A stretch of DNA of 64,000 nt. Origin: Hemileia vastatrix (lineage: Eukaryota > Basidiomycota > Pucciniomycetes > Pucciniales > Zaghouaniaceae). The stretch is taken from positions 16,430,501-16,494,500 of the forward strand of contig JASXTE010000007.1 in assembly GCA_030280995.1 (NCBI GenBank), in the 5' to 3' direction. How positions within the stretch are numbered: the first letter of the stretch is position 1; each line of letters begins with the position of its first letter. Positions 46,135-58,500 of this stretch are shown piece by piece. Made by a program: the position numbers and the translations under genes. Below the pieces are notes generated by a model that saw only the letters and a program-made list of their open reading frames with translations, was not told where the DNA came from and ran no database searches.

Positions 46135-49100
46135 CACAGGTTCACACCCAGAAACTAAAAAAACAACTAGACATCTATTTCACTTATTTTTTCTCTGGTT
46201 CTAGGGAGGAAAACCTGTCTAAGAGTAAATTTGGTTGACTTTGAGAAGCTAAGAAAATGATATCATCAATATATTATAGAGAGATAGAGAGAGTTGGAAG
46301 ATAGAGAGGTGAGATTTAAAAGTTGACCATTGTATATCACAAATAGGATGGTTGATAATGGGGATCCCTGAGAGAATCCATTGGGGTACAAGAAAGGAGG
46401 CAATACACAAAATTAAAATGCAAAACTAGTACATTGATCAGTGAGTGAATTGATAATGCAACTTATGAGAATTGGGGGAGGGGAGAAAGAGTAGAATGGC
46501 TTCAAGTCTTTTCAGTTTAATGGAGGGAAATACTTTTTGACATCAAAGGATAATGCACCAAAAAATATTTCCTTACACCAATTTTCCTGAGTTCATGTGG
46601 TGAGATGAAAAAGTGTGTCTTAGGTGAAATTTGGAGGTAATCTTTCATAGTTTGTGTCTGGTTGTAGGTTGTTTTATTCCACTACAACAGAGAGCAACTT
46701 AGTGAGTAATGAGTCCAGAGGCTTTCCCATAATATTTAAGACAGAAAAAGGATAGTAAGAATCGGGAATGGAATATTCAAGGAGACCAGGATTGGGAATA
46801 ATGATTATCTTTTCCAGTTTCCAAACTTTGAGATAGTACCCCATGTAGAGGTAGGCTTGAAATATTGGGAGAAGAAGGTTACATGTGATTTTGGGGCTGA
46901 GGTAGAGAAGAGAATTAAGGATTCAACCAGTTCCAGACAGCCATTTCTTTTTGGTCTTAAGTAGGCATGAGATAAATTTCTTCTGAGTAAAGGTAGTGGA
47001 TGGGGCAATGGTTGGTCAGACTGCATGGTATGGTGACCACTGAGGTACTCTCAAAGAAGATAGTCACCTTTTCCAAGTTTTCCAGGATGAGTGAACCATC
47101 CTGGGAAGAGTGTGGGGGGTTAGAATATAGGGAAGTAAGGGGATATCAATATTTATCTAGAAGTTTAAGTGTGGGGGGTGAGCAGGAAGATATTCTGTTT
47201 TACCAGTGCTGTTTGTTTAGGTAAGAGATTATAGAGCAGAAAAAATTCATCACTGTGGAAAACTCATCAACAAGGTGTGGAGCAAGAGTTATCTTGTGGA
47301 AATTCTGGGCCTAGTAGCATGATTTCTTGATTGAGTCAAGAATTCTTCTATCCCACAAGTGGTGAAACTTTGAACTGGGATTTTTCAGAAAAACAAAGCT
47401 ATCCATTAGTTCAATTAAAGAGTAAGCTATGTGTTTAGGATTCAGTTTCATCTGAGATGGGGAATAAAGTGGGAAGGTGGATGGAAGAAAGAGAAGAGAG
47501 GTGATATGAATTATCAAATAAATTTCAGAATCTAAAGAAGTGGTTGGAATAATTATGTGGGGGAAGAGGACAGGGGATGAAATTTAGAAGTGTTCTGAAA
47601 GGTGGAAGGATGCATACATGGGTTCTGTAGTAGATTTTATGAGCATATTCATTCCCTTTGTGTCTGAAAAGACTAGATCAATTACAGAATTAAAATTTCT
47701 GGGGTTTCAGAAAATAATGACTGTTGGTTCAGAAATGAGTGTCATTTTAATGGAAGAGATAGAATAAAGGAAAGTTGTTGCATCTGGGTGGTTTGCTTTA
47801 TAATTGGAAATATTTGCACTCAGGTTGTGGTGTAGGTTTAATTTGGTAAAGAGGAAGCAAGATATTTTCATGTGAGCTTCTAGAGTAGGGTGGAGATATG
47901 GGGTAGAGGCTAAAGTGGAGAGAGGGCTATAGGTGTCAGAGAGGAGAGGGAAGGTAGGGGAGAAAAGGGGATGAGTGATGTTCAAGAATGGACTTAAAGG
48001 AATATAAAAATATGAATTGGAATTTTACTATTAACATAGAACTAACCTCTGGTTGGGGAGTGGGAAAAGATATTCAGGGTAATGACGTCTCATCCTTTGG
48101 AATAGGCTGTGGTAAAGCAATCTTAAAAGAGGTAGTGTTCTTCAACTTAAATAATGTCAGAGACTGCTGTGGAGAGATAATTAATAAGGAAGTGAAAAAA
48201 GGGAAAAGAGAGATTGCAACTAATCTTGAAGACACTTAAAAGAGAAGAACAAAAATTAGGAAGAGTATAGGAGGGCATTATTGTGCAATTTTATGGGGGT
48301 AGGAGTTTTGTTGAGGGAGATGGAAAATAGAAGGTGAAAAATTGCAGTCCTTCAGTGTTTCCCAAAGTGAGATGGAGGAGTATTTTAGATGGTGATTTTG
48401 GGGGAGAGATTATAGCATTTGAAGCACACTTTTGAATTCAGTTTGGGATTTTCACAAGATTTTTGTATTTTAATTCCTGGTGAAATAAAAGCATATTGAA
48501 GGAAGTGGGAAATAAATGGAGAGTTTTCCTTTACCAAAAAATTGTAAACAAATTATAAATTATAAGTTAAATTCTTCTATGCACTGGAGCTTTCTATTAC
48601 ATATGCAATGAAAAGAGGGGGTGGAGAAGTAGAGGAGGTCAGTGTGATCTTTATCAAGAATGTAGAGGATAAAAGAGGAATATTTTTTCAGCACCCTGCC
48701 TTCTGAATTTTGGCACCAGGTAATTTGGTAAAAGGAATTCAGAAGTTGAGAATTTTTGTTAATCAATGAGTCAATGCAGATTTGGTCTTCATGGTTGAAG
48801 GTTTTTGGGACTCCATGGGTGAATATGTGGAAAATAGAGGGCTTATAAATCATGCCAGTAGGGGCACTTTTCTTTCAAGTATTGGCTTAGGTAATTTTTT
48901 CCTTTTCCAAGGAAAAAGTGAGTTTAATATCCTTTGAGCTATGTAGAAAATTTTTTTTCACCCTGATGGGGGAGGAGGAGGAGCAGAAGGAGGGAAGAGG
49001 TATTTTTTGGCTTTGATGCAGTAGTTGATAAAGGTGAATTTTTAGCTATTAGTAAGATTATAAATTGTGGGGGGGTGGGGTTTAGTTTTTTGATGGTTAA

Positions 49101-49542
49101 TTTTGGGGGACTAGATGGGGAGAGGGTGACAGAGTGGGAGCTCATTAGAGATGGAGAAGATTTTAAGGAAGCAGCTTGTGTAAAATTACAGTGAGAGGGG
49201 AGAGGGGGGAGAAGAGGGAAAGAGAATGGCTGAGGTTCAGAAGAGTTGGTGAGGTGGTCAAGAATGGATTCAATTATTTTTTAGATAGAGAGAAAAAATG
49301 GGGGATGAGTGGGGGAGGGGAAAGGTGGAGGTTGATGGAAGTAGGTCTGCAGCATCACAGACATTAGAGAATCAGAGAGGGTTTGAATATCTGACATGGT
49401 TGTTATGTGATCTGAGATCTTCGTTTTTTTCCTGGGAAGATCATGAATGGTGCCATAGATTGTGTTGAGGCTCTTCATCAGGGAAAGGGAATTAGAGGCA
49501 TATTCCTTGCCTACCAAACATTCAAGGCAAGCCACTGTTGTG
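46135..49542 (-). pseudogene. LINE (non-LTR retrotransposon) relic, reverse transcriptase part
   Basis: The minus strand carries a decayed ORF2. Reverse transcriptase motifs are SQGSPLSTILFVIYN (about 46385-46327) and, in the neighbouring frame, the catalytic YIDD (46273-46262) at the expected distance downstream. Further upstream are fragments such as YSLIELMDSFVFLKNPSSKF (47430-47370), IFHIFTHGVPKTFN (near 48840-48790) and Pro-rich stretches. Stops occur every few dozen codons. The relic is cut at 46135 by Gy-B and at 49548 by Gy-D, and continues at 55126. GSP-type spacing argues for a LINE rather than an LTR element; the clade (perhaps Tad1/jockey-like) is inference. Confidence 0.65.
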
Positions 49543-49547
49543 CTTTT

Positions 49548-49864
49548 TTTCAGAATTTGGTTAAAAGATGAGGAGGAGGAGCGCTATGGGCGCTATGCAT
49601 TGTAAAGAGGCGGAAGAGTGGATATTTTATAAGGGGGTTATATGGGGAAAGAGCTGTGGAGTTCTCCCAATAAAACAACTTATCTAGTAATCCAGTTATT
49701 CTCTATTATAACTGCCAATTGGTACAGTAAGTCCCATCTTCTCTCACTGTTGGAATTCCCAAAATTGTCAGTCTTAGTTAGTCTCACTACTGCATCCAGA
49801 ATATTCAGTCCCATCTTAGGCTAGTGTTAGAGCTAGTGTTAGTCTGCCTTCTTAGGTCTTAACA
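49548..49864 (+). mobile_element. Gy-D 5' LTR
   Basis: 317 bp, ending TTAGGTCTTAACA. The start has drifted to TTTCAGAATTTGG versus TGTTAGGATTTGG in the 3' copy, so the terminal TG is lost. Several G-to-A and C-to-T differences separate the two LTRs. Confidence 0.9.
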
Positions 49865-49901
49865 TTTTGTCTGATCTTAATTGGTGCACTACTGAAGAGC
49901 A

Positions 49902-50895
49902 ATGAACCCCTCAGGTCAACCTGATGCAACAGCAATTGCTGCAATGCAAGAGCAAATGGCACACTTACAAGAACAAAATTCCAGACTCATTTAAAGTCTA
50001 GCCAAGGAAAGGCCCTCATACTGCGGCCCTACAGAAGCAGAACTGGAGGCGGCTGAAGCTGAGGCACAGGCATGGCCCATGACACCAGCACCGCTTGTTA
50101 AAGGCCCAAAGATTGCTTTCCCAGAAATCTTTGATGGAAAGAAAGGTCTCTGGGTGGATCAGCAATCATTTCAGGTAAATCTTTAAGTACCTCTCAACCA
50201 CAATCAGCTCCCAGATGAGCTTTAAAAAACTGGATTTTAAATCTCATACCTCAAAGACAAGGCAGCAAGCTGGGCGAGGCCATATAAAAAGGAACTTCTT
50301 TGAAATGGGAAGTTGGAAAAAGATTTCCATCAGTTCATGGAAGAATTTGAATTAGCATTTTGAGATCCCAATGTGGCCACAACCTCAGAGAATACTCTCA
50401 ACCAGTTGTGACAGAAACATTCTTTTGCTGTGTATGTGCCTGAATTCTGGGGCCACACCAGCTATGTTAAAAAATGGGGAGAAAGAGCACTCATGTTTCC
50501 CTTTAGAAATGGGCTCTTGCAAAAAACCAGAAACACCCTAAATAGTCACCCTCATCCAACCTCCCTCAAAGCACTCATGGAACTAGCTATCCAAAACAAC
50601 AAAAAGTTCACACATCAGAAAAAGGATGGTTGGAGTGGCACTTGTCAGTGGTGCAACTATGCCCCATCAGGAAGGGCCAGTGGCAGGGACTGTAATTCCA
50701 TGGACATTGATGAAGTCAACATATGTGGCACTAATTGGAAGAAAAGACTATCTGATGAGGAATACCAGAGGCATATGAGTGGAGGGCTGTGCCTCTAATG
50801 TAGAAATGGTTGTCTTCTAGAAAGGGAGTGTAAGGGGAAGATCAGGGTTAGTGAGATGGAGGATAGCACATTTATTGCACAGGTAAAATACAGCA
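49902..50895 (+). pseudogene. Gy-D Gag
   Basis: Starts MNPSGQPDATAIAAMQEQMA. The body shows the fungal Gypsy Gag pattern: KGPKIAFPEIFDGKK, ISYLKDKAASWARPY, FHQFMEEFELAF, SLKALMELAIQ and MDIDEVNICGTNWKKRL. It ends in a former zinc knuckle (MSGGLCL, stop, CRNGCLLERECKGK) in which a required Cys is now a stop. Gag packages element RNA in virus-like particles. Stops occur at several Gln or Trp positions. Confidence 0.85.
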
Positions 50896-51941
50896 CTCAG
50901 GTGTGACGGTTGTGCCCTCCTTGAGAAGATTAGAGGGAAAGAATAAAGGGGATTTGGTAGAAGAATTATCAGCGTTTAAGCCACTTGAAGTAAATGATAA
51001 TTGTATTATACTAAAATTTCCTTTAATGAACCTTGACGCCACAACAAACTTAAGATCCCTACTAGACTGTGGGGTCACAGACTGTTTTATTTCTAAAAAG
51101 TTTTTACAGAGAAATGAAATTAAAAGTGAAAAATTGGACCACCCTAGGCATCTAATTATGTTCGACGGATCTGCAGGTGGGGGAGGAGAAGTAAGAAAAA
51201 AGGTTTTTTTTGCAGGTTTTGGTGTGACTGAAAATAGTTGCAGTGCAGGGCATATGAGACAAACCTGAAAGACAAGTACAACATGGTACTCATTATGAAA
51301 TGGCTGGACCAATATAACCCACACATTTACTGGAAGAAAAAGAAGGTTCAGATGGGGAGGAAAGAGGACACTGGTGCTAAAGTATTTTCCACTGGCCCTT
51401 TTAGGTGCCAGGGGCCCATCCTGGTGAGTCTTCTGATGTTTTGTTATCATAGGTTGACTTGCCACCAGAACTGATGCTTCTATTGACTCTAAGCAGAAGG
51501 CTGGGGATAGTTTCCAACAGGGAGCACCAGAGAGGGAAAACAGGAGAAGAAAGGCGCTTAAAAGAGGAGAAGGTGCAAATGAATAAGGATAAGACAGAAG
51601 ATGGGATGGTTGATGGCACAGAGAAAGCATTTTTCCCCTGGCCTCTGCAGGGGTCAGGGGCCTCTCATGGAGAGTCTCCTGGTGTTTCATTATCATCAGT
51701 AGACTTTCCGCAAGAACTGACACTTTCTCTTGATCCTAAGCTTCAGGACTTGGAGGGGGTGCTGGAGGAAGAAGAGGAGCTGAAATGCAACACAAAATCT
51801 TGGAACATATCCGCCAAGATTTCAGCCAAGTTCCAGTCCTCAAAGCCAACAAAAAGCCCCAAGGAAATTGTCCCTGAAGCATACTGGGAGTCATTACTAC
51901 TTTTTAAAGATGGAGAATTCAAGACTCTACCACCTCATTGA
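50896..51941 (+). pseudogene. Gy-D protease and linker
   Basis: Frame 50903-51268 carries a retropepsin-like motif: LRSLLDCGVTDCFISKKF, where the usual D-[ST]-G reads DCG, then DHPRHLIMFDGSAGG. A shifted frame gives NMVLIMKWLDQYNPHIYW, typical of the conserved WL-x-NPxIDW block. The linker is hydrophilic and holds two similar segments, at 51380-51495 and 51625-51740, with a GAAGTYTYMTG-like start; it looks duplicated. Confidence 0.75.
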
Positions 51942-53230
51942 CCATACAACTTTTCCATTGATCTGATGCCAGGAACAAACCCTCAATTTAGCCCCATAAT
52001 CCCATTATCAACCCTAGAGTCAACAGCTCTAAAAAAGATGATAGATGAAAATTTAAAGAATGGTGTTATTAGGGAATTCAAATCTCCTTGGGCCACCCTG
52101 ATAACTTTGTAGGAAAAAAGGATGGGTCATTAAGACTTTGTATTGATTTGAGAAGGTTAAACGCACTGAAATTAAAAAAAAGATATCTCCTTCCCCTGAC
52201 TAGTTAGCTAATTGATAGCCTTCAAGGTGCAGAGATCTTCATGTTGCTAGATCTTAGGGCAGGTTACCAAATCATACATGTGAAAGAAGTTGATTAACAC
52301 AAACTGGCATTTGTCACCAAACTTGGTCATGTTTAATGGCTGGTAATACCATTTGGTTCATGTAATGTACCTTCCACTTTCCAACATCTCACCAACAGCA
52401 TCTTTAGAGACAGAATAGGGATAGATGTGGTGGTATACCTGGATGAAATCCTGATTTATTCCAGATCAATTAAATAACACTAGATATATGTGGAAGACTT
52501 TTTTCAGTGCTTGAGGGAGGTCCAAGTATGGTTAAAACTGGAGAAATGTGTTTTTTCAGTAGGTGGAATCCCCTACCTAGGTATGATCATTTCATAAATT
52601 AAGGTGCAAATGGACCAGGAGAAATTAAAGGAAGTAACTGAATGTCAAACACCAACATCAGTAAAAGAGCTCCAGTAATTCCTAGGCTTTGAAAATTCTT
52701 ACCACCATTATATTGAAAATTACTCCCACATTTGCCAACCATTGCATAATCTCACAAAGAATGAAGTAAAGTTTATCTGGAGAGGTAACCAACAATATGT
52801 GATTGAATACCTATAAAGACAATTTGTGCCAGCCCCTGTTCTTGCAATCCCTGACTTGTTAAAGCCATTTTTTCTGGAATGTGACTGCTCAGATTTTGAA
52901 CTAGGTGCAGTGTTATACCAATATGATGCTAAAATTTCTTTCACCCAGTAGCATATTTGTCACAAACACTGCTAGGTGTCTAATTGAACTATGAAGTATA
53001 TGATAAGGAGCTATTGGAACTAGTTGAAGTGGTGCACACCTGGAGTCACTATTTAGAAGGTGGGCCACACAGATTTCAAGTTATTATTTACACAGACCAT
53101 AAAAACTTTGAAACTTACCTGAAAACAAAAAATTTGACTCCCAGGAAAGCACACTGGGAAGAACTGCTAAGTAGAATTAATTTCTTTGTTACATTCTGAA
53201 CAGGGAAGATAAGTGGAAAATCTGACGCAC
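51942..53230 (+). pseudogene. Gy-D reverse transcriptase and RNase H
   Basis: Blocks in order: [65 protein letters not shown], and the catalytic box [11 protein letters not shown], where the second Asp is Glu. Then come the connection (FLGFENSYHHYIENYSHICQ), the RNase H start (FFLECDCSDFELGAVLYQY) and NYEVYDKELLELVEV, IIYTDHKNFETYL. At least ten in-frame stops and one small shift are visible. Confidence 0.88.
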
Positions 53231-54500
53231 TATCACAACATCCTGACTTGCTCCCAGCACCCTTCCAGTTACATTCTTTTGGTGCTACATTATTGAAGGG
53301 GGACTTTAAAGAGGGGGTAATCCTAGATGAAGTGGAATTGGAGGATGAAGATTGGATGGAATGGGTAAGAAGGGAGCAGGAAAAGTATGAGAGGTTTCAG
53401 GAGTTAGTGAAGGTGATGTTATCAAAAGAGGTATTAGTAAGGAAAGGATTAGAGGAGTATCCCCTAGAAAGGAGAACACTATATTGGAATTGGAGGATAG
53501 TGGTGCCAAATGATGAAGAGCTCAAGAGGCAGGTGGTAAAATCAAGGCATGACTCCCCCATGGTAGGGCACCCAGGACTGCAGAATACTGTGGAGCTTGT
53601 AAATCGCAACTTTTACTGGAAGTCCATGAAGGAATATGTCCAGCACTATTTAGTGGCAAGCAAATCTTGAAAGAGGAGCAAGATCAGTCTAACAACCACA
53701 CCACTAACTTTTTTAAGCATATCAAATCAGCAATGGAAGGAAATCTCTTATGATCTTGTAGTGGAGTTACCCAAGTCACAAGAAAGAATGCTATCCTCAC
53801 AGTAGTTGACTGCTGCACCAAGATGGTGCACTTTGTTCCCACCACTACCAAGGTTAAATCAGCAGGAATTTCATACTTAATAATGGAGCATGTCTGAAAA
53901 TTTCATGGATTTCCTGAAAGTATAGTATCAGATAGGGGAAGTACTTCCAACTCTAAGCTGCTGAAAGCAATTTATGAAGAACTGAACATTAAGCCCATCT
54001 TGTCAAAAGCATGGCATTCACAGACTGATGGGAAGTCTGAGATATTGAATAAAGCAATTGAACAATATTTTTGCCATTTTATTAGCTATCATCAAGATAA
54101 TTAGGTACAGCTGTTGCCATTAGCTGAATTCTCATAAAACAACCGGGCACATGCCACAACAGGCATGTCACCATTCTATGCTAACTATAGTTATCACCCA
54201 AAATTCTCAATTGGTACCCTATCCACGTTACAAGTTCAAGAAGTGGAAGAGCAGATCCAAAGAATATTGAGTATATGTCAGGAGCTTGAAGCAGCTCTCA
54301 AGTTATCTCAAAAATCAATCAAGTGTCATCATGATCAAGGAAGGACCCAGAACTGTGCACTACAGGTAGGTGACAAGTTTTGGTTAAGCTCACATCTCCT
54401 TTCCACATTACACACCAGTGCTAAATTAGATCACAAAAAAGTGGGGCCATTCAAAGTCAAAGCAAGGTATCTGAATCAGCTTATGAGCTGGAACTACCAA
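53231..54500 (+). pseudogene. Gy-D integrase
   Basis: Frame 53248-53670 ends in the zinc-binding domain (SRHDSPMVGHPGLQNTVELV, YVQHYLVASKS, with the Cys pair lost). The core follows with frameshifts: VTQVTRKNAILTVVDC-type sequence near 53760-53810, a DRGST Asp near 53930, and QTDGKSEILN near 54020. It ends with MSPFYANYSYHPKF and DKFWLSSHLL. The catalytic D and E neighbourhood is recognisable although frames are broken. Confidence 0.8.
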
Positions 54501-54796
54501 TCTAAATTAGACAAGTACATCCAGTCTTCAACATTTCATTGCTCACAAAGCATAAAGAAGATACAGTTCCAGGACGCCCAGAAGAGCCACCAGCACCAAT
54601 CCAGGTGGGAAATGAAGAGGAGTTTGAAGTGGAGAAAGCTTTTTCTATGAGGGTGTATAAGGGGAAGGTCCAGTACTTGGTGCATTGGAAAGGTTATGGG
54701 GCTGGAGATAGGTCTTTGGAACCAGTGGAAAATTTGGTTAATGCAAAGGAAAGGTTGAAGGAGTTTGAGAAGAAGCGCAGGGGACAGGAGGGGTAA
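54501..54796 (+). pseudogene. Gy-D chromodomain
   Basis: Frame 54539-54796 gives FEVEKAFSMRVYKGKVQYLV then HWKGYGAGDRSLEPVENLVN and a basic tail. The aromatic cage positions Y/V, W and the WKGYG core are present; the usual W before EP is S. The domain would tether integrase to modified histones. It is followed by a purine tract and the 3' LTR at 54809. Confidence 0.88.
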
Positions 54797-54808
54797 AAGA
54801 GGAGGTAA

Positions 54809-55125
54809 TGTTAGGATTTGGTTGAGAGGTGGGGAGGAGGAGCACTATGGGAGCTATGCATTGTAAAGAGGCAGAAGAGTGGATATTGCATAAGGGGGTT
54901 ATATGGGGCAAGCGCTGTGGAGTGCTCCCCATTGGGCAACTTATCTAGTAATCCAGTTATTCTCTAGTCTCACTGTCAGTTGACATAGTTATTCCTGTCT
55001 TCTCTAACTGTTGGAAGTCCCAACATAGTCAGTCTTAGTTAGTCTCACTGCTGCATCCAGCATAGTCAGTCCTGTCTTAGGCTAGTGTTAGCGCTAGTGG
55101 TAGTCTGCCTTCTTAGGTCTTAACA
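54809..55125 (+). mobile_element. Gy-D 3' LTR
   Basis: 317 bp, TGTTAGGATTTGG...GGTCTTAACA, preceded by AAAAGAGGAGGTAA and followed by the CTTTT duplication. Confidence 0.92.
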
Positions 55126-56300
55126 CTTTTACCAGTGGTGGGGGGGAGGGGAGAGGGGGGAAAGAGTGAGGCCAGGATTAAAGAAGGTGGTATTGCGGTT
55201 ATGTATGGATGCCTCTAATGAACCATTTTTTGAAAGGGCACACTGGGGAAGAGGGATAGGGGTAATTCTGGGGGAGGGGAGAGCAGAGCAATTTTCAGTG
55301 GGTGAAAGGGGGATATCTTGGGAAGGATTGGAGATTTTGGGATGAGCATCTTTGTATTCTTCCATTGATTCTGAGTAGGTTCCACATGTAGGGTGTCTTT
55401 TGAGGGGAGTAGGGGAGGGGTAACTTCTCTTTATCATAGCTGGGTAGGGTCTAGGCAGAGTAAGGGCTGGGGAAGTGAAGGGGGGAAAGACGGTATATGT
55501 TTTGGTATTAAAGGTGAGTGGGGGGAGTGGGACAGGAGAAGGGAAAACAGGGCTAAGAGGAGGGAATTCAGAAATCAGAGGGGGATTGGGGGTTGGAGGC
55601 ATGAAAGAAGGCAAAACAGGTGGAGGTGCATTGATTTGCATAAGATGGTTTCCCTAGTCAGAATCCATGGAGGGTACCTCCCTTATGCAAATCACTTTTT
55701 GGTGGTTGATCCTTCAATTTTTTCATCAAAAATTTCACAAGCTTTTTCCACTTAGCTGTAATATAAGCTTAAAACACTTTCAATACAATTTCTTTGTCAT
55801 ACATGAGCAAATATTTTGTCCTTTGATCTGGTAACTTTTGGGTTTCATTGTCTTGAGTTACAGCCAAATCAAAAAAGCTTCTGGAATTTTTGAGTAAAAA
55901 ACAAAAATTTCCCTCACAAAAAAAATGATTTGCCTATTCAAAATGAGGTATCACTTCTCTCTGGTAGATTTCCCAATAATGTTCCTCTCTCACAGTAGAC
56001 ACTCATAGTTGTTAATTGTCATTGTCCTTTGTCTTCCCCTCCTCTGTCAACCTTACCATGTAAATACTCTTATGTGTCTCCCTCCTTCATGCCCCTCGTC
56101 AGGTGAGATTGTAAGATATAAAAGAAAAAAAAAAGAGGTATCACCTACCTATCTCTCATCTTTTTTAATAGGAAAATCATTTTATTTGTGATGGAAACTT
56201 TGATTTTTTTGTCAAAAATTCAGCAAGCCTTTGTGAATTGGCTATGGCTGATGTCCTGACAAAAGCAGCTTGAAGATCCATCTATGAATTTTTTATTTCT
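55126..56300 (-). pseudogene. LINE relic, upstream part (ORF1/ORF2 N-terminal side)
   Basis: Continuation of the minus-strand relic beyond Gy-D. Frame 55641-55129 is Pro/Ser-rich (MQINAPPPVLPSFMPP, SPSPTPLKRHPTC). Further upstream on the minus strand, near 55757-55690, the sequence reads VEKACEIFDEKIEGSTTKK. Across the Gy-D site the minus strand joins with one CTTTT, supporting a single original element. I cannot place an endonuclease motif with confidence. Confidence 0.5.
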
Positions 56301-57121
56301 AAACAAGCATACGTGACCCATGCTCTGCATGATATTCAATGTGGAATCAAGAATCAGCGTGTTATCTAATGTGAAATTAAAATTGTGGGTTGTTTTTTGG
56401 CCGGCTGACGCGCTGCCCCATGTTACTTGGGGTCAGTTAGGGCTCCAGCGCAGAATGAAAGAAAATAGGAATAGATCTAAAACCACAAAATATTATTTAA
56501 TAGACTAGTTCTTTTATATATATATATAGATATATAGATATATAAATAGACGAGCCTGCTACCCGCCTGCAATGCAGACAGATAGCAGGTTTGCACCCAC
56601 ATTGCATGAAAGTGATGATTAAGGTAAGGGGATTGGGACGTTGAGGGGGAATTTAGGTTAGAGGCATGATTTCTTTTTTTTTCAGGAAGTTAGGGAACTA
56701 TATGGTATTTATATAATAGATTAGGAAGTTACGACACTAGTTCTTTTTGTTATGTGCTTAGGTACCTTATGTACATAGTCATTTGCGTTATAGTCTGTAG
56801 TCGCGGCGTCCCCTGTTCTCCGGTTCTTTCCGGAGCTCTACAGGCTGACACCATGCTACAGGTAAGCAATGAAATGGTTCTTTCCAGAGTTCTACAGGCT
56901 GACACCATGCTACAGGTTATGGGCTGTACTCGCCGGCACTGAAACTTTAGCCGTAAAAAAACTCCACAACGTTAGCAACACTAGGAATGTTTTAGTAGCT
57001 GAAAGACCTCCAGCGCATGTCAGAAAAAGATGCACCTACCCCTTCCTCTGGTAAAATTAAATCTACCTGAATATCTGGCTCCATCTCCAATTGCAAGTTA
57101 AGGAGAATTGGCATCGATCCA
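56301..57121 (+). other. Probable Copia 5' LTR and leader
   Basis: Markedly richer in GC than most of the window, no gene. A 54-bp-spaced duplication of TCTACAGGCTGACACCATGC (about 56836 and 56890) ends TGCTACA, which could be the LTR end. GGTTATGGGCTG follows as a possible primer-binding site. A TATA-rich run lies at 56515-56550. The 3' LTR is outside the window, so bounds are unproven. Confidence 0.35.
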
Positions 57122-57626
57122 TTGAACACCCCAGACTTATCATCCTCTACTTCACGGAATACACGCGCCAAAAAATCTGTCTTACCCCCCCCTCCATCAC
57201 CCTCACTACCCAAGCCTTTTCCCTCCCCTGCCTTTAATATTAATCTCCCTGATACCTCCCTACCTTCCGAAACCCTTCCCTACCCCCCTACTTCACCCTC
57301 GCTACCCCTAAAGTGTAGCAAGGCCATCTCCTCAACCCCCTACTCCTCCCAATCAACCTCGCTACCCCTAAAGTGTAGTGAGGCCTTTCCCCTTACCTCT
57401 CCCCCTCTCATTCAACCAATAAAGCCACCCCCTCAACCTCACTACCCCTAAAGTGTAGCAAGGCCTTTCCCCTTACCTCCCCCCCCCTCTCATTCAACCA
57501 ATAAAGCCACCCCCTCCCCTAAATTAAATACCGCTATTGACAAAATAACCTGTGCAAGAGGGGAACTAAATTTAGGAAACTTTCCAACTACCTCTGCCAA
57601 AAAAAATTGCATCTACTAATTCACAA
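57122..57626 (+). repeat. Pro/Ser-rich leader or Gag N-terminus with tandem repeats
   Basis: A 109-residue frame from 57122 is Pro/Ser-rich (SVLPPPPSPSLPKPFPS). ACCCCTAAAGTGTAG recurs at about 57303, 57363 and 57446, and a CTCTCATTCAACCAATAAAG segment repeats at about 57403 and 57486. It may be the start of Copia Gag or an untranslated leader. Confidence 0.5.
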
Positions 57627-58500
57627 TTGTTGCCTGCACAGGGCCTTTCCGTTTCCCCTTTCCACGGACCTGTTCCTCCTCATCTTGCACAACCCATAGG
57701 AATTATTGAGCAACAAAGGACATTAAAAAATGTAATTTATTTCACCAAGTCCATTCCCTGCCTTGAAACATCAGGTAGTAACTTCTCTGAGTGGCACAGA
57801 AACGTCATGGCACTTATCAAAGATTTTGTTGGCACGAGAGCTTACGCAATGAATGATGAACCTGGTCCTGATGATTTTGAAGACAGAGTTACACATCTTG
57901 TTCTTGTTCACTCAATCTCTAGTAATCTACGCTAAGAAATTTCAACAGATTGGAAAGCATTTCAGACCTATCTCCACATTTCCTACAAATTCACTAGATC
58001 CAATCATACATCAATCATAATGGCTATCAGTAATTTCATCAATTTAAAACAAACTCAGTTTACGTCACATGCTGAATATTTAGAGGCCTTCAACAAACAC
58101 TTTGATGCCATTGAAAAGAAAGGGATTTCGTTTGATCAGAAAGTCTTCAAAGCTCTTATGTCCCATGCTTTACTACCTTCATCACTCAAAGATCTATATG
58201 TTGACCTATGTGTTGCCCTTGATAATTGCCCTGATTCAAAATCCGTTACTTTTGAAGATTTTTGCCAACTCATGCCAACTCTCGCCCAAAACAGAGTTTA
58301 TCGAGAAGGAGTTTGATCACCTGCTGCTACCCTTACTGTTGAACCATCTTTTCATGCTGCCGCTCAACCCCAGAGGAGTAATGACTCTTACAGGCCTCCT
58401 GGTGCATTTCCTAATTGTCATGAATTCCACTCCACTGCTCATGTTAAAGCACACTGCCCATATAATCCTCACTCCTCAAATTTCTCAGCAAAACTTTACA
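57627..58500 (+). pseudogene. Copia Gag
   Basis: Residues FSEWHRNVMALIKDFVGTRA and NHTSIIMAISNFINLKQT, AEYLEAFNKHFDAIEK, FEDFCQLMPTLAQ follow the Copia Gag pattern. A stop (TAA after SSNLR) and a TGA at 58316 break it. Beyond the TGA a Cys/His cluster (NCHEFHSTAHVKAHCPYNP) is the zinc-knuckle remnant. Gag forms the particle around element RNA. Confidence 0.8.

Larger units (their letters stand above)
49548..55125 (+). mobile_element. Gy-D: full-length 5.58-kb chromovirus with CTTTT duplication
   Basis: Both LTRs are 317 bp (49548-49864, 54809-55125) and the 5-bp CTTTT flanks both ends (49543-49547, 55126-55130). Internal order: Gag, protease, reverse transcriptase/RNase H, integrase, chromodomain. 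It is a different family from Gy-A/B/C: short LTRs, no visible Gag intron, canonical chromodomain. Dozens of stops and frameshifts make it inactive. Confidence 0.92.

Noticed and set aside
50872..51723. A 283-residue minus-strand frame opposite Gy-D protease
   Set aside because: It is antisense to the Gy-D coding strand, which carries recognisable retropepsin and Gypsy motifs; the frame has no domain and low-complexity Ser/Leu/Pro composition.
55129..55755. Overlapping plus-strand frames (55393-55755, 55475-55657) as genes
   Set aside because: They are antisense shadows of a purine-rich strand opposite the Pro/Ser-rich LINE sequence, with no domain.
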